From the NCBI RefSeq assembly GCF_014205895.1, contig NZ_JACHFC010000001.1, positions 62,001 through 126,000 on the forward strand: DNA of 64,000 bases, written 5' to 3'. The notes beneath the pieces are model-generated. The model searched no databases and was not told the origin of the DNA. It saw nothing but the letters and a program-made list of their open reading frames with translations. The translations under genes were made by a program, and so were the position numbers. Each line of letters starts with the position of its first letter. Position 1 is the stretch's first letter. The DNA is from Borreliella lanei. Its GTDB lineage: Bacteria; Spirochaetota; Spirochaetia; Borreliales; Borreliaceae. Positions 17,566 through 28,075 of this stretch are shown in pieces.

Positions 17566-19023
17566 AAAATTATCATCATCTAACAAAGCTTTCTTTATTT
17601 TTAGTTTATTCTTTTCATAAATTTCAATATAATTAAATTTTTTAGAACCATTAACTTTTCTATAAATTGAAACCAAACTTCCAACCACATAATTTTTAAT
17701 TTCTACCAAATTAGATCCAAAATATTTTTTTTTACTTATCAAGCTTGATCTAATATCTAAAACAGACGTTTTTTCAAAAAATAAATTTAAAGCATTTGGC
17801 ATAAAAAAATTTTTAATATCAATCAAGAACAACTCTCTGATCCCAAGACTATTAAAATTGTAACCCAAATTGTTAAAAAGATTGCACTTAAAAGCATGTA
17901 AAGCAAAGGTATAAACATCTCTTTTGCCAGGATATTGAACCTCAATCATATCAACATAAGGATAAACAGAATAATTTATTTTATAACCAAGCAAACTATT
18001 CTCATAATAAACTGGAGACTTGTCTTTAAAATAAATTTTATTAAAATATTCGCTATTTAAACTAAATTTGTTGTCAAAATCTCCTATTCCTGAAAAAATA
18101 CCTACTAAAACTCCATCTTTGAGTATGACAAAATTATTTTTATTATCAATACAATAAATTCCTGACAAACTTTTATAATCTTCTAAAAATTTACTCTTCA
18201 TGTCGTAATCTTCTAAAAGATCATAAAACATTTTGTATTCATTTATTGTCTTAGGAGGAAATTTTTTAAAAATTCTATAAGCTTCGGCAGGATCTAAAAG
18301 TTTATATTTTAAAAAATAAATACCGTGAATTCCCTTATATTCTTTAATTTTGCCTTTAAGAAAAGAAAATAAAGAAACAGAATTGTCATAATTAAAATTT
18401 GAATTTCTAAATATATAATTAATGTTTTCGGTTGTAAAGAAAAAGTCTTCTTTTGATCTAATAGTATTAAAAATGCTAAAAAAAAACCTATCTTCTTTCA
18501 AAAACCACTTAAAAAATAAAAAATCATTACCATATAAAGAAAAAGCTTTAAATAAAATTTTTTTAAAATCATCTCCAAAACTTTCAAGTCTGCCAGAAGC
18601 TTCAAGCCTCATGTAAATTAAATCTTTATCTATTTGCAATTCTTCATTTAAGTTTCTATACAAAGTAATAATTTCTTCATACATACTTTTATTTTCATTT
18701 TGCCTTAAAAGCAACGAAAAATAATAGGTGTATACTTCTTTAAAAGTTGCTACTTTAAAGTTATTAATATTAATTGCTTCTTTTAATAAATAAATTTTAT
18801 CCGCTAAAGCAACATTATCTTTTAATGAAAGCTCATAAAGAGCATCTGAAGCTAACAAATTGAAATCAAGAGATCCATAAATTAAATCATTTCCTTTTTG
18901 TAAATTGGAAAAATTTCTAGACTCATTGAAAAGAATATTTGAAATATCTTCATCTTCTTTGACTGAAATTGCATATAGGTTTATAGAAATAAAAAGAATG
19001 AAACCCATCTTTAAATAAAGCAT
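17542..19023 (-). CDS. Unknown exported protein, about 493 residues
   Basis: No family is recognised. It opens with a signal peptide (LYLKMGFILFISINLYA). The first half is helical and looks like TPR or tetratricopeptide-like solenoid (repeated phrases such as LKDNVALADKIYLLKEAI). The second half is rich in Tyr, Phe and Asp and looks beta-type. The start is taken at the ATG 19021-19023, nine bases after AGG; a GTG at 19029 is possible. It lies ten bases after ftsH on the same strand and may be cotranscribed with it. A 14-bp hairpin overlaps its stop codon. Confidence 0.8.
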   Translation of the reverse strand: MLYLKMGFILFISINLYAISVKEDEDISNILFNESRNFSNLQKGNDLIYGSLDFNLLASDALYELSLKDNVALADKIYLLKEAININNFKVATFKEVYTYYFSLLLRQNENKSMYEEIITLYRNLNEELQIDKDLIYMRLEASGRLESFGDDFKKILFKAFSLYGNDFLFFKWFLKEDRFFFSIFNTIRSKEDFFFTTENINYIFRNSNFNYDNSVSLFSFLKGKIKEYKGIHGIYFLKYKLLDPAEAYRIFKKFPPKTINEYKMFYDLLEDYDMKSKFLEDYKSLSGIYCIDNKNNFVILKDGVLVGIFSGIGDFDNKFSLNSEYFNKIYFKDKSPVYYENSLLGYKINYSVYPYVDMIEVQYPGKRDVYTFALHAFKCNLFNNLGYNFNSLGIRELFLIDIKNFFMPNALNLFFEKTSVLDIRSSLISKKKYFGSNLVEIKNYVVGSLVSIYRKVNGSKKFNYIEIYEKNKLKIKKALLDDDNFESYYSFE

Positions 19024-19033
19024 AAACACTTAC

Positions 19034-20953
19034 CTAACCTTTTGTATCTTCCTCCTTTACTTCTTTTGCATTAGAGTCTGCCGCTAATAAATCATATTCA
19101 TCTTTATTAGCTTCAAAACCCAAAAGCTCTCTCACTTCTTTATCTGTCAAAGTTTCTTTTAAAACAAGTTCTTTTGCAAGCTTAACAAGTTGATCCTTAT
19201 GTTTTAAAAGGATATCTGATGCCTCTTTTAAACATTCTTCAAGTATTCTTTTTACCTCTCTGTCAACTTTATCAGCAGTGTTCTCAGAATAAGCTTTAGC
19301 CTTTGAAAACTCTTTTGGAAGAAAAATAGGTGCTTCATCGTCTACTAAAAATATTGGACCAACTTCTTCACCCATTCCCCACTCTGTAACCATTTTTTTA
19401 GCCAAACTAGTAGCTTGCATTAAATCATTTTGAACACCCGCTGTTGTAACACCTAAATTTATTTGCTCACTAGCATAACCGCCATAACATATCTTTATTT
19501 TGTCAAGAATTTGGTGTTTGTTTATTGAAAGCCTATCTTCCCTTGGAAGAGAAAATGCAACACCAAGTGCCCGGCCCCTTGGAATAATGGTAACCTTATG
19601 AAGTGGATCAGCATGTTCAAGATAATAGTGAAGCAAAGCATGACCTGCCTCATGATAAGCCGTCTCAAGCTTTTGCCTATCAGTAATAGTCATGGATTTT
19701 TTTGCAACCCCCATCAATATTTTATCTCTGGCCTCTTCCATATCCTTCATTAAAATTTCATCTTGATTATTCCTTGCCGCTATTAAGGCTCCTTCATTAA
19801 TTAAATTTGCAAGATCAGCACCACTAGCTCCAGGAGTAGCTCTTGCTATTACTTGTAAATTAATATCTTTTGAAAGTTTTGTTTTTGAAGAATGAATATT
19901 TAATATTGCCTCTCTTTCCTTAATATCAGGCAAAGAAACTGTTACTTGTCTGTCAAATCGTCCAGGTCTAAGCAAAGCAGAGTCAAGAACATCTGGACGA
20001 TTTGTGGCAGCCATAACAATTACATTGGTATGCGTTCCAAATCCATCCATTTCAACCAACAGCTGATTAAGAGTTTGCTCTCTTTCATCATGACCACCGC
20101 CAAGCCCTGCACCACGACTTCGACCAACAGCATCAAGCTCATCAATAAAAATAATACATGGAGAATTTTTTCTAGCATTATCAAATAAATCTCTAACACG
20201 ACTTGCTCCAACCCCAACAAACATCTCCACAAAATCTGAGCCTGACATATGAAAAAAACTAACCCCAGCCTCACCGGCAACAGCTTTGGCAAGCAAAGTC
20301 TTGCCAGTACCCGGAGAACCAACTAAAAGCACTCCTTTGGGAATCTTTGCACCTATTTTTTCAAATTTTTTTGGATTTTTAAGAAATTCAACAACTTCGC
20401 GAAGCTCTTGCTTAACCTCTTCTTGACCAGCCACATCTTTAAAGGTGATTTTATTCTTTCCAGCTTCATACTTTTGAGCATTACTTTTCCCAAATGTAAA
20501 AACCTTTCCACCACCGCCTTGAGTTTGACGAAATATAAAGAAAAAGAAAATAAAAAATAAAATCCATGGCAAAGTTTGTAATAAAACCCCAATCAGAGAA
20601 GCTTGACTTTTCCCTGAGCTAAGCTCAACTTTTTTGCTTTTTAGTTCTGAAAGTAGATTTATATCAAGATAGGGAATACTAGTAGAAAAATAAGACTTTG
20701 CAAAGTTAGAACCCTTGACAACAAATTGAATCAAATTTTTATCAATTATAACTACAGACTCAACTAGACCATTGTCTAAATAGCTCTGAAAAGTGCTATA
20801 AGGAACATTTTTATAGCTTTCCCCCCCCCTTATAAAATATGACATAAATATTGCTGAAATTAGAAAAACAACAACAAGTCCCAAAATCCAATTTTTATTC
20901 TTCTTTTTGTTATTAGATTTTCCATTATTATTCATATTATTATTGCCATTCAT
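19034..20953 (-). CDS. ftsH: ATP-dependent zinc metalloprotease FtsH
   Basis: FtsH is a membrane-anchored AAA+ protease that degrades damaged membrane proteins and some regulators. The 639-residue product has an Asn/Lys-rich N-terminus, a first membrane segment (about 22-41), a periplasmic FtsH-ext domain and a second segment (about 121-142). The AAA module has Walker A GSPGTGKT at 212-219, Walker [10 protein letters not shown] near 268 and the second region of homology. The zinc site HEAGH is at 434-438. The ATG overlaps the tilS stop (ATGA), so it is translationally coupled. Confidence 0.98.
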   Translation of the reverse strand: MNGNNNMNNNGKSNNKKKNKNWILGLVVVFLISAIFMSYFIRGGESYKNVPYSTFQSYLDNGLVESVVIIDKNLIQFVVKGSNFAKSYFSTSIPYLDINLLSELKSKKVELSSGKSQASLIGVLLQTLPWILFFIFFFFIFRQTQGGGGKVFTFGKSNAQKYEAGKNKITFKDVAGQEEVKQELREVVEFLKNPKKFEKIGAKIPKGVLLVGSPGTGKTLLAKAVAGEAGVSFFHMSGSDFVEMFVGVGASRVRDLFDNARKNSPCIIFIDELDAVGRSRGAGLGGGHDEREQTLNQLLVEMDGFGTHTNVIVMAATNRPDVLDSALLRPGRFDRQVTVSLPDIKEREAILNIHSSKTKLSKDINLQVIARATPGASGADLANLINEGALIAARNNQDEILMKDMEEARDKILMGVAKKSMTITDRQKLETAYHEAGHALLHYYLEHADPLHKVTIIPRGRALGVAFSLPREDRLSINKHQILDKIKICYGGYASEQINLGVTTAGVQNDLMQATSLAKKMVTEWGMGEEVGPIFLVDDEAPIFLPKEFSKAKAYSENTADKVDREVKRILEECLKEASDILLKHKDQLVKLAKELVLKETLTDKEVRELLGFEANKDEYDLLAADSNAKEVKEEDTKG

Positions 20954-22272
20954 TCCTTTAAAAGCCCTCCAATCAATGATATATTAATTTTTTTAAGAAT
21001 GCTTTTTTCACTCCATACTAAGTTTAAAGTATTTAAATCAATAATCCCAATTAACCTATTATCTAATGCTAACAACATTAAATAAACCGGATTACACCTT
21101 ATAAACTTAGAAAAAAATTTTTTTGCTTTCAATTTATCCTTAAAAAATTTATACCTAAACTCATAAGAACAACATTTTAATTTTGATACAGAAGCTGTAT
21201 TACACTCTAAATATTTTAGCAAAATCTTACCTAAAGATAAACTATGCCATTTACCAACTTCCAAAATAAAATCAAAAGGTTTGTAAAATTTTTCATCCCT
21301 TTTAAAAATTAAATTAATCTTATTATGCCTTTTTTCTAAAAAAAAATCATTGGTTTTTAACAAAACATTATTTTTCTTTTTATTAATCTCTACCTTAAAC
21401 ACTTCATTAAGAGCTTTATAAGAAACTTTGGCTACAATTCCTTCTGAATTTAAAATTTTAAAAATCAATCTAAACACCAAATACTTAGGAAAATCTAATA
21501 AAGTTTTCAAATCAAAAGAATAATAATATTTGCCTTTCTCAACAGGAAAAAATTCATCTTTTTCAAAATAATCCGCAAATTCCTTTGAAAATTCAGATAT
21601 TCTTTTAAGGCATTTTTCATATCCTTTAAAAACCTTTTTTATAGCAGGTAGTAAATTATTTCTAACCCTATTTCTTAGATATAAATTTTGAGCATTTGTA
21701 CTATCAACAAAAAAACCAATATTATTCAAAGATAAAAAACTTTCAATTTCTAGTCTTGAAACCTCAAGCAAGGGTCTTATAATGTTTCTATTGACATCAG
21801 GAATACCCGAAAGACCATCCAAAAAAGATCCTTGAAAAAATCTCATAATTATTGTTTCAATTTGATCGTTTTCATTATGAGCAAGTGCAATATAATTTGC
21901 ACCATTTTCTTTAAGAGCATTTTCTAAAGCAGCATATCTGAATTTCCTTGCAAGCTCTTCAATAGATACTCCTAATCTAGCTGATTCGCTTTTTATATCT
22001 ATATCACATTTTTCAATTTGTAAAGCAATATTGTAAAGATCACAAAACCCCTTTACATGCTCTATCTCTTTATTTTGCTCATTATTAGATCTAATAAAAT
22101 GAGCAAAATAAAATGCAATAACATTATTGCTCAAATAATATTTTAAATTTAATAACAAAGCCGTAGAATCAGCCCCACCAGAAAAAGCAACAATAACCCG
22201 ATTTTTATTTAAAAAATTTTTTTTATAAAACTTATCTATTTTAATTTGTATGTTATCGTCTAAAAAATGCAT
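20950..22272 (-). CDS. tilS: tRNA(Ile)-lysidine synthase
   Basis: TilS adds lysine to C34 of the CAU-anticodon isoleucine tRNA so that it reads AUA. This matters in an AT-rich genome with many AUA codons. The PP-loop SGGADSTALL is at residues 31-40, followed by the characteristic ALAHNENDQIETIIMR and FFQGSFLDGLSGIP. The 440 residues include the C-terminal substrate-binding region. The ATG shares one base with the pth TAA. It belongs to the rplY-pth-tilS-ftsH set. Confidence 0.95.
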   Translation of the reverse strand: MHFLDDNIQIKIDKFYKKNFLNKNRVIVAFSGGADSTALLLNLKYYLSNNVIAFYFAHFIRSNNEQNKEIEHVKGFCDLYNIALQIEKCDIDIKSESARLGVSIEELARKFRYAALENALKENGANYIALAHNENDQIETIIMRFFQGSFLDGLSGIPDVNRNIIRPLLEVSRLEIESFLSLNNIGFFVDSTNAQNLYLRNRVRNNLLPAIKKVFKGYEKCLKRISEFSKEFADYFEKDEFFPVEKGKYYYSFDLKTLLDFPKYLVFRLIFKILNSEGIVAKVSYKALNEVFKVEINKKKNNVLLKTNDFFLEKRHNKINLIFKRDEKFYKPFDFILEVGKWHSLSLGKILLKYLECNTASVSKLKCCSYEFRYKFFKDKLKAKKFFSKFIRCNPVYLMLLALDNRLIGIIDLNTLNLVWSEKSILKKINISLIGGLLKE

Positions 22273-22838
22273 TAAAAATTACTAGAATTAATTTTTTGAA
22301 CCTTGCTCTTAAAATTTGATTCGCTAATATCAATTAGCTCATCACTTAAAAAATCATACAATTTTTCAAGCCTATCCATTTCATCATTGCAAAATTTAGA
22401 AAGAACAAAGCTCTTTATATCACCCATAACATTGCTCCCAACCCCAATATAAAGTCTACTATAGTTAGAGCTTCCAAGAACACTTGAAATTGACCTAAGA
22501 CCATTATGAGTAGAAACACCACCTCGCTCTTTAAGCCTGCATTTTCCCAAAGGAAGATCAACATTATCAAGAACCACTAATAAATTCTTTATACACATAT
22601 AAAAATCTGAAAATATTGAAGGAAATAAAGACCCACTTAGATTCATATAGGTCAATGGCTTCACCAAAATTACTCTTCCAGAAATCATTTTTAATTCTGA
22701 ATATTCATATTTTTTTTTTCTCTTTAAAAAAAGGCCGTTTTTAGAAACAATTTTATCCAAAAGAGAAAAACCAACATTATGCCTAGTTAAAGAAAATTCT
22801 AATCCAGGGTTTCCTAATCCAAGTATCAACAACCCCAT
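22272..22838 (-). CDS. pth: Peptidyl-tRNA hydrolase
   Basis: Pth frees tRNA from prematurely released peptidyl-tRNA. The 188-residue product has the opening [19 protein letters not shown] with the catalytic histidine (residue 20, in TRHNVG), the segment [11 protein letters not shown], and the [25 protein letters not shown] signature. It starts at the ATG 22838, four bases after rplY, and shares one base with tilS. The pairing of rplY (Ctc) with pth is widely conserved. Confidence 0.97.
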   Translation of the reverse strand: MGLLILGLGNPGLEFSLTRHNVGFSLLDKIVSKNGLFLKRKKKYEYSELKMISGRVILVKPLTYMNLSGSLFPSIFSDFYMCIKNLLVVLDNVDLPLGKCRLKERGGVSTHNGLRSISSVLGSSNYSRLYIGVGSNVMGDIKSFVLSKFCNDEMDRLEKLYDFLSDELIDISESNFKSKVQKINSSNF

Positions 22839-22842
22839 AAAA

Positions 22843-23391
22843 TCACTTTATAATAACAACTTCCAAATTCTCGTCATTTTCTGCAAGCCTAACATTAGAA
22901 GGCAACACAAGATCTTTAAGAAGAACGCTATCCCCTTTATTAACGGGAGTCAAATCAAGCTCTATAAATTCTGGCAAATCCAAGGGTAAAGACCTTACCT
23001 TAACCTGCTCTTTTAAAACAGTCAAAATTCCACCCTCTTTAACCCCAACAGAAGCTCCAACAAGCTTAATAGGAACATATTTTTCAAGCTCAACATTTCT
23101 GTCTACTTCGTAAAAATCAATATGATAAATGAGCTTGCTGGCAATATTTTCTGCAACATCTTTAACAAAAACGCATCTTTCAAGCTTACCATCATCTAAT
23201 ATTAAGACAGTATTATCCGTAAATTTTGCAAATTTCTTATTAAACTCACTACTCTTAATTTTCAAGTGTGAAACATCATTGCCTTGCCCATAAACAACAG
23301 CCGGTATTTCACACTTAGCTCTTATTCTGCGAGCATTAGAAGATCCAAAGCTTGATCTATATTGACAACTTAAAATCCTGCTACTTTCCAC
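22843..23391 (-). CDS. rplY: Ribosomal protein bL25, long Ctc form
   Basis: bL25 binds 5S rRNA; the long form carries an extra C-terminal beta domain and is called Ctc or TL5. The 182-residue product has the N-terminal L25 domain ([24 protein letters not shown], about residues 12-35) and the C-terminal domain (about 95-182, [16 protein letters not shown]). The GTG start at 23389-23391 has AGGAG six bases upstream. It follows the tRNA-Gln and probably shares its promoter. Confidence 0.95.
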   Translation of the reverse strand: MESSRILSCQYRSSFGSSNARRIRAKCEIPAVVYGQGNDVSHLKIKSSEFNKKFAKFTDNTVLILDDGKLERCVFVKDVAENIASKLIYHIDFYEVDRNVELEKYVPIKLVGASVGVKEGGILTVLKEQVKVRSLPLDLPEFIELDLTPVNKGDSVLLKDLVLPSNVRLAENDENLEVVIIK

Positions 23392-23413
23392 AAAAAACTC
23401 CTAATGTAAAATA

Positions 23414-23485
23414 CTGGGACGGAAGGATTCGAACCCTCGAATGACTGGACCAAAACCAGTTGACTTACCACTTGTCGACGTCCCA
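23414..23485 (-). tRNA. tRNA-Gln (anticodon TTG)
   Basis: The 72-base cloverleaf has a perfect seven-pair acceptor stem (TGGGACG with CGTCCCA) and discriminator G. The anticodon arm CTGGT-TTTGGTC-CAG carries TTG, and the T arm is GAGGGTTCGAATCCTTC-like. The weak U1-A72 pair and G73 fit glutamine tRNA. It precedes rplY on the same strand. Confidence 0.95.
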
Positions 23486-23513
23486 AATACCTTATTAATA
23501 CTTACAATTGACA

Positions 23514-23542
23514 AGCATACAAGATACAACGAGCTTTGTCAA
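23514..23542 (-). promoter_or_regulatory. σ70-type promoter of tRNA-Gln
   Basis: The -35 box is TTGACA (23537-23542) and the -10 box is TATGCT (23514-23519), with a 17-base spacer on the minus strand. It lies about 28 bases before the tRNA 5' end and probably also feeds rplY-pth-tilS-ftsH. Confidence 0.8.
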
Positions 23543-23549
23543 CAATTAT

Positions 23550-23843
23550 CTAAAAATCTAATTCAAGTTCAAGATCGGCTGGATTTTCTCTTATATATTC
23601 CTTAAAAATAGAACTTTGCAAAGCTTTTCTAAAATCCTGACTAATAGGATGTACAATGTCTTTATATTCGCCGACTCTAGTTCTTCTGTTAGGCATAGCA
23701 ATAAATACTCCCTTTTGCCCTTTAATAACTCTAATATTGTGAAGAACCAAACAGTTATCAAAAGTAACTGCAACATATGCCAATAATTTAGAACCAGAAT
23801 TTTTACTATCAACTTTCTTAATCCTTATGTCTGTAATATCCAC
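23550..23843 (-). CDS. spoVG: SpoVG, nucleic-acid-binding regulator
   Basis: SpoVG is a small site-specific DNA- and RNA-binding protein first known from Bacillus sporulation; in B. burgdorferi it acts as a gene regulator. The 97-residue product has the full family pattern: [14 protein letters not shown], then [19 protein letters not shown], then [11 protein letters not shown] with the DNA-contacting basic loop, and the closing helix [14 protein letters not shown]. The GTG start at 23843 has GGGAGG upstream. It stands alone just upstream of tRNA-Gln. Confidence 0.97.
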   Translation of the reverse strand: MDITDIRIKKVDSKNSGSKLLAYVAVTFDNCLVLHNIRVIKGQKGVFIAMPNRRTRVGEYKDIVHPISQDFRKALQSSIFKEYIRENPADLELELDF

Positions 23844-23956
23844 TTATAAGCCTCCCGCAAAAAGTACATAACTTAAATCTAAAATATTTTCTATTTTTTG
23901 TAAACATATTTTTATGATATTTTTAGTTTTTTTAATTAATTTCAATTAAACAGTAA

Positions 23957-24307
23957 TTAAGGATAAATAATAATTCCTTTGGACCATATTTTTTCAAGCT
24001 CATAGTATTCCCTAGACTTTTCGCTCATTAAATGAATTGCCAAATTTGCACCCGAAACAACAGTCCAGTCATAAACCAGCCCTTTTCCTTGAACACTAAG
24101 ATTAATTTTTTTTTCTTTAAAAAATTTAACTATCTTATCAATATATAAAGCTTCCATTTGCTTAAATGATACAAAAGTAGCTATTATAAAAAAATCAGTC
24201 CAATTACAAATATCACTAACATTAATGCCTATAACATCAATTCCATTAAAATCACTTATTATTTTACATAAATCATTAATATCATTTACTTTTAACATAT
24301 CTTCCAT
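23957..24307 (-). CDS. rsfS: Ribosomal silencing factor RsfS
   Basis: RsfS binds uL14 and blocks subunit joining when nutrients are low. The roughly 116-residue product has the DUF143 core: INVSDICNWTDFFIIATFVSFKQMEAL and the downstream GLVYDWTVVSGANLAIHLMSEKSREYYELEKIW. I chose the ATG at 24305-24307 since AGGAG lies nine bases upstream; an ATG nine bases earlier abuts that ribosome site. It overlaps the end of the LCP-family gene by 26 bases, so the two are likely coupled. Confidence 0.9.
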   Translation of the reverse strand: MEDMLKVNDINDLCKIISDFNGIDVIGINVSDICNWTDFFIIATFVSFKQMEALYIDKIVKFFKEKKINLSVQGKGLVYDWTVVSGANLAIHLMSEKSREYYELEKIWSKGIIIYP

Positions 24308-25466
24308 CAAAATCATCTCCTAAAATAACTATTACATCAGGATTAATATCAAGATTATCAAGCTCTAACAATTTTTTAGTTTGAACCTCAGAAATTGGCT
24401 TAATATTTGAGGTTTTAATTGCCTCTCCAACCCTAACAGCCATTTCTAAATTATCCGAATTATTTATAATCAAGGTATTTTTATAAGAATTTTTATCTGC
24501 ATTACCAAATTTTAAAACTTTAAATTTTAAAGAATTAAAAATATTTGCTGTTTTTTTTGCAAGCCCAACAACTTTTGTTCCATTTAAAACAACAATCTTT
24601 ACTATCTCTTCTGCGCCTTCATTAACAAGCTCTTTGTTCAATTTATCCACCGATTCTTTTAAAATAGCACCCCCATAATAAGGAAAAACCACCTTTATTA
24701 AATTATTATCATTATCTTTAAAAATCTCTTCTTGCCCTTTAATATTAATAGAAATAATTTTATCATTATTTATTTTATAATTTTTAACAATATACTTAAA
24801 AACAACCTCTGAAAGGTTAGTATCTAACATGGAATATATTTTAAAAAAATTGTCATTTTCAATGCCAAAATCTGAAATTTGAAAAAGAAGTCTTTTAAAA
24901 AACTCTTTAAAAAATTCAACTCTCTCTTCAAACTGATTAACATCATTAAAATATCTCAAATAATCATACGCCTTATCACCATCAAAATTAGAGGTACCAG
25001 AGGGTATTAAAATAGAATCCTCGAAACTATAAACTTTTACTGGGTTTTTAACAAGAAGTCTAACTCCTCCTAAATAATCAATAAGTTTGACAAAATTTTC
25101 TTTTTGGAAACGAATATAATAATCTGATTCATGAGATAATTGTGTATAAATTTTAGATAGAAACTTATTAAAAGAATTTTTTTTATAAAGATCTTTAAAC
25201 CAAGATATATTCCCTTTTAAATCTTCATATCCAGTATGAATTGGAATATCTAAAAACCCAATATTTCCTGTTTTCATATTAATAAAAATTTCTTGCATAC
25301 TTACAAGGTTTTTATGAAGATCTTCTATTAGAAACAAAAAACTAATATTGCTCTTTGTATTAAGCTCGAAGTAAACCAACTCTTTTTTCGAACTTCTAAT
25401 AAAAAAAATTACTACACTCGCTATTATCAGAACAATTAAAAATAAAAAAATTAAATCCTTTCTCAA
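24282..25466 (-). CDS. LytR-CpsA-Psr (LCP) family membrane protein
   Basis: LCP proteins transfer undecaprenyl-linked polymers to peptidoglycan or other acceptors in Gram-positive bacteria. The 394-residue product has an N-terminal membrane anchor (about 5-25) and an LCP domain in which the phrases [15 protein letters not shown] and [11 protein letters not shown] can be read. The C-terminal LytR_C domain (about 285-375) contains [18 protein letters not shown]. The start is a TTG with AAAGG upstream, overlapping nadD by four bases. The substrate in a spirochaete without teichoic acid is unknown. Confidence 0.85.
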   Translation of the reverse strand: MRKDLIFLFLIVLIIASVVIFFIRSSKKELVYFELNTKSNISFLFLIEDLHKNLVSMQEIFINMKTGNIGFLDIPIHTGYEDLKGNISWFKDLYKKNSFNKFLSKIYTQLSHESDYYIRFQKENFVKLIDYLGGVRLLVKNPVKVYSFEDSILIPSGTSNFDGDKAYDYLRYFNDVNQFEERVEFFKEFFKRLLFQISDFGIENDNFFKIYSMLDTNLSEVVFKYIVKNYKINNDKIISINIKGQEEIFKDNDNNLIKVVFPYYGGAILKESVDKLNKELVNEGAEEIVKIVVLNGTKVVGLAKKTANIFNSLKFKVLKFGNADKNSYKNTLIINNSDNLEMAVRVGEAIKTSNIKPISEVQTKKLLELDNLDINPDVIVILGDDFDGRYVKSK

Positions 25467-26044
25467 ATATTTACCTTTTTAACATATAAATTATTATCTT
25501 TAATGTATTTTAACACACCAAAAGGTAATAAATAGCTGACAGGAAATCCATTTGCAATTCTATTTCTAATCTCTGATGAGGAAATCGGTATTATTTTATT
25601 ATCTATATAAATATGCTTAAAAGAACTTTTAAGTCTCTCTTTGTAGATTCTGTGAGCAACAACAAGATCAACGGAGTTTACAATGCTTTGGGGATCTTTC
25701 CATGAATCAAAATTTTGAAAAAGATCATCACCAATAACTAAAAAAAGTTTATCGTTTTTGTATTTTTTTTTAACACAAGAAATAGTATCAACGGTATAAG
25801 TTATACCACCATTTATTATGTCGCAATCATCTATAAACATTTTATCTTCATTCTCTAATGCAAGCTTGAGCATATCTATTCTATTGTTAACACTAACATC
25901 CTCCTCAATCAATTTATGAGCTGGATTACAAGTAGGAATAAATATTACCCTATCAATATTTAATAAATACTCTATTTCTTTAGCCAAAAAAATATGTCCA
26001 ATATGGACTGGATTGTAAGTACCCCCCAATATTGCAATTCTCAC
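25463..26044 (-). CDS. nadD: Nicotinate-nucleotide adenylyltransferase
   Basis: NadD makes deamido-NAD from nicotinate mononucleotide and ATP. The 193-residue product has the nucleotidyltransferase opening [20 protein letters not shown] with the (T/H)xGH motif, the segment [10 protein letters not shown], and the C-terminal [10 protein letters not shown]. The GTG start at 26042-26044 has AGGAAAG upstream. It follows obgE and overlaps the LCP gene, a neighbourhood (obgE-nadD-rsfS) common in bacteria. Confidence 0.96.
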   Translation of the reverse strand: MRIAILGGTYNPVHIGHIFLAKEIEYLLNIDRVIFIPTCNPAHKLIEEDVSVNNRIDMLKLALENEDKMFIDDCDIINGGITYTVDTISCVKKKYKNDKLFLVIGDDLFQNFDSWKDPQSIVNSVDLVVAHRIYKERLKSSFKHIYIDNKIIPISSSEIRNRIANGFPVSYLLPFGVLKYIKDNNLYVKKVNI

Positions 26045-26123
26045 GATTTCTTTCCTAAATCAAATCTGATATCCAAAAACCAAGTCTTAAAAATAAAAAA
26101 GCCTACAATAAAAATCAATTTTA

Positions 26124-27110
26124 TTAAAAAGTTTTAGCCAAAATAAAAAATTCTTTAATAAGTTCATCAATTCCTCTATTCTCATAAATAGATATGCCAA
26201 TAACCTTTTCTTTTCCTAATATTTTTATCAAGCAATCAAAATTTTTTTCAGAACCATCCAAATCAAGTTTATTGGCAATAATAATTTTTTTTTTATTAAA
26301 AAGCTCATGGCTATAAGATTGCAATTCATTTAAAAGAATGCTGTATGAATCCAAAAAATTTGCTTCAGAAATATCAATAACCAAAGCTAAAATTTTAGTT
26401 TTAGCAATATGTTTTAAAAATTTAGTCCCAAGCCCTACTCCAAAGCTAGCACCTTTAATTATTCCAGGAATATCTGCAATAATTAAATCATTATAAGAAC
26501 GCCTCAGCATGCCAAGATGAGGAATCTTTGTTGTAAAAGGATAATTTGCAACCCTAGATTTGGCCGAAGTTATTCTATTAAGAAGAGAAGATTTACCAGC
26601 ATTAGGCAAACCAACAAGCCCAATGTCTGCTACCAAAAAAAGCTCAAGACGCACGCTCAAGCTATTGCCCGATTCTCCAGGCTGAGCAAACCTTGGCGTT
26701 CTTCTAACTGAAGTTTTAAAATTCCAATTACCAAGCCCACCTCTGCCACCTTTTAAAACAACAAATTCATCATTTAAATTTTTAAGCCTACACAAAAGAG
26801 TTCCATCATTTTCATTATAAACTTCTGTGTTTGGGGGAACAAAAAGAACTAAATCCTTACCATTAGCGCCACTTCTTTTAAAACCCATTCCAGGTTTACC
26901 ATTTTCGGCACAAAGCACATGACCATTTTTATAAAAAGATAAGGTGCTGAGATTTTCTCTCACCTTGAAAATTACACTTCCGCCACTCCCACCGTTTCCA
27001 CCATCTGGACCACCTTTTGCATTAAACTTTTCTCTTAAAAAAGAAACACACCCAGAACCACCATTGCCCGAAACTACCGTTATATTTACAGAGTCCTTAA
27101 AGTTATACAA
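26124..27110 (-). CDS. obgE: Ribosome-associated GTPase Obg
   Basis: Obg is an essential GTPase of 50S maturation and stress response. The 328-residue product has the glycine-rich Obg fold (about 1-158, VSGNGGSGCVSF, GGPDGGNGGSGGSV, GKPGMGFKRSGANGKD). The G domain follows, with G1 GLPNAGKSS near 167, then DIPGIIKGAS (switch II region) and NKLD. It ends soon after the G domain, so the optional C-terminal OCT domain is absent. The TTG start has GGAG five bases upstream. It follows rpmA, the usual order. Confidence 0.97.
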   Translation of the reverse strand: MYNFKDSVNITVVSGNGGSGCVSFLREKFNAKGGPDGGNGGSGGSVIFKVRENLSTLSFYKNGHVLCAENGKPGMGFKRSGANGKDLVLFVPPNTEVYNENDGTLLCRLKNLNDEFVVLKGGRGGLGNWNFKTSVRRTPRFAQPGESGNSLSVRLELFLVADIGLVGLPNAGKSSLLNRITSAKSRVANYPFTTKIPHLGMLRRSYNDLIIADIPGIIKGASFGVGLGTKFLKHIAKTKILALVIDISEANFLDSYSILLNELQSYSHELFNKKKIIIANKLDLDGSEKNFDCLIKILGKEKVIGISIYENRGIDELIKEFFILAKTF

Positions 27111-27136
27111 ACTTTCTCCGATCTTTTCAATTAAAG

Positions 27137-27382
27137 CTAAACAATACTTACATATTTTCGTCCCTTTAAAGTTTTAAACTCTACCTTACCAGATGAAAGC
27201 GCAAATATTGTATAATCTCTTCCAAGGCCAACGTTTTTACCTTTATGGAATTTTGTACCTCTTTGTCTAACAATTATTTCTCCAGCTTTAACAAACTGAC
27301 CACCGCTTCTTTTAACTCCAAGTCTCTTGGATATAGAATCTCGTCCATTTTTTGAACTACCACCACTTTTACTTGTTGCCAT
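27137..27382 (-). CDS. rpmA: Ribosomal protein bL27
   Basis: bL27 reaches the peptidyl-transferase centre. The 81-residue product starts [19 protein letters not shown], like the E. coli form. It therefore has no N-terminal cleavable extension of the Firmicutes type, although a Prp protease gene lies directly upstream. GGAGG six bases before the ATG fixes the start. The ATG overlaps the prp stop by one base. Confidence 0.98.
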   Translation of the reverse strand: MATSKSGGSSKNGRDSISKRLGVKRSGGQFVKAGEIIVRQRGTKFHKGKNVGLGRDYTIFALSSGKVEFKTLKGRKYVSIV

Positions 27383-27702
27383 TAATTTTCCTCCAAAACT
27401 AATTTAATATCATCAGGATACTCAAAGCACAAATCATTTATGCCTCTAATTAAAAACCTACTATAATAAAAAAGACTTTCTTTGCTCAAATCCTTAAAAA
27501 AGGGCTTAAATTCTAAATAACCTCTTTTTGAATTTTTCACAACAAAAGCCTCACCCTCAAGATCAAGAACGCTAAAAAAGGTTCTCAAAATAAAAGAAAA
27601 AGAAGAACAAACAACGTTAACATTATTCTTACTTATAGCATGACCATTGGCTAAAAGATAAATGATCACATCGTCTTTTACTTTTACCAAAACATTAATC
27701 AA
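27382..27702 (-). CDS. prp: Prp-family (YsxB) ribosomal-processing cysteine protease
   Basis: In Firmicutes, Prp removes a short N-terminal extension from bL27. The 106-residue product keeps the catalytic pair: His in ANGHAISKN (about residue 21) and Cys in VVCSSFSF (about residue 33). The start is a TTG at 27700-27702 with no good ribosome site, so it may be coupled to rplU five bases upstream. The rplU-prp-rpmA order is conserved. Its substrate here is unclear because the adjacent L27 lacks the cleavage sequence. Confidence 0.88.
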   Translation of the reverse strand: MINVLVKVKDDVIIYLLANGHAISKNNVNVVCSSFSFILRTFFSVLDLEGEAFVVKNSKRGYLEFKPFFKDLSKESLFYYSRFLIRGINDLCFEYPDDIKLVLEEN

Positions 27703-27707
27703 TATAC

Positions 27708-28019
27708 TTAAAAAACTATTTCATCAACCAAAATATAAGAATAGGTTTGTCTGTGCCCAACCTTTCTCTCACTTGATTTTCTTCTTCTATATCTGTAAGA
27801 AACAACCTTTTTATCTTTTTTATCTTCTTTATAGGTACATCTAATAAGAGAATTTACAACATAAGGCTTTCCTATTTTAACCTCTCCGTCTTTATTAATA
27901 AGCAAAACACTATTAAATTCTAACTTATCTTTTTCAATGGGAGAAATTTTATCTATTTTTAAAAATTCACCTTCAATAGCCTTATACTGCTTGCCATTTA
28001 TTTCTACCAATGCATACAT
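27708..28019 (-). CDS. rplU: Ribosomal protein bL21
   Basis: bL21 is a 23S rRNA-binding protein. The 103-residue product has the typical opening [20 protein letters not shown] and the C-terminal basic run [17 protein letters not shown]. It is the first gene of rplU-prp-rpmA-obgE-nadD-LCP-rsfS, all on the minus strand with short gaps or overlaps. Confidence 0.98.
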   Translation of the reverse strand: MYALVEINGKQYKAIEGEFLKIDKISPIEKDKLEFNSVLLINKDGEVKIGKPYVVNSLIRCTYKEDKKDKKVVSYRYRRRKSSERKVGHRQTYSYILVDEIVF

Positions 28020-28075
28020 ATATTACCTCAACTAAACATTGTAAATTTAATAAAAAAGAAAAGTCAAGCATTAAA

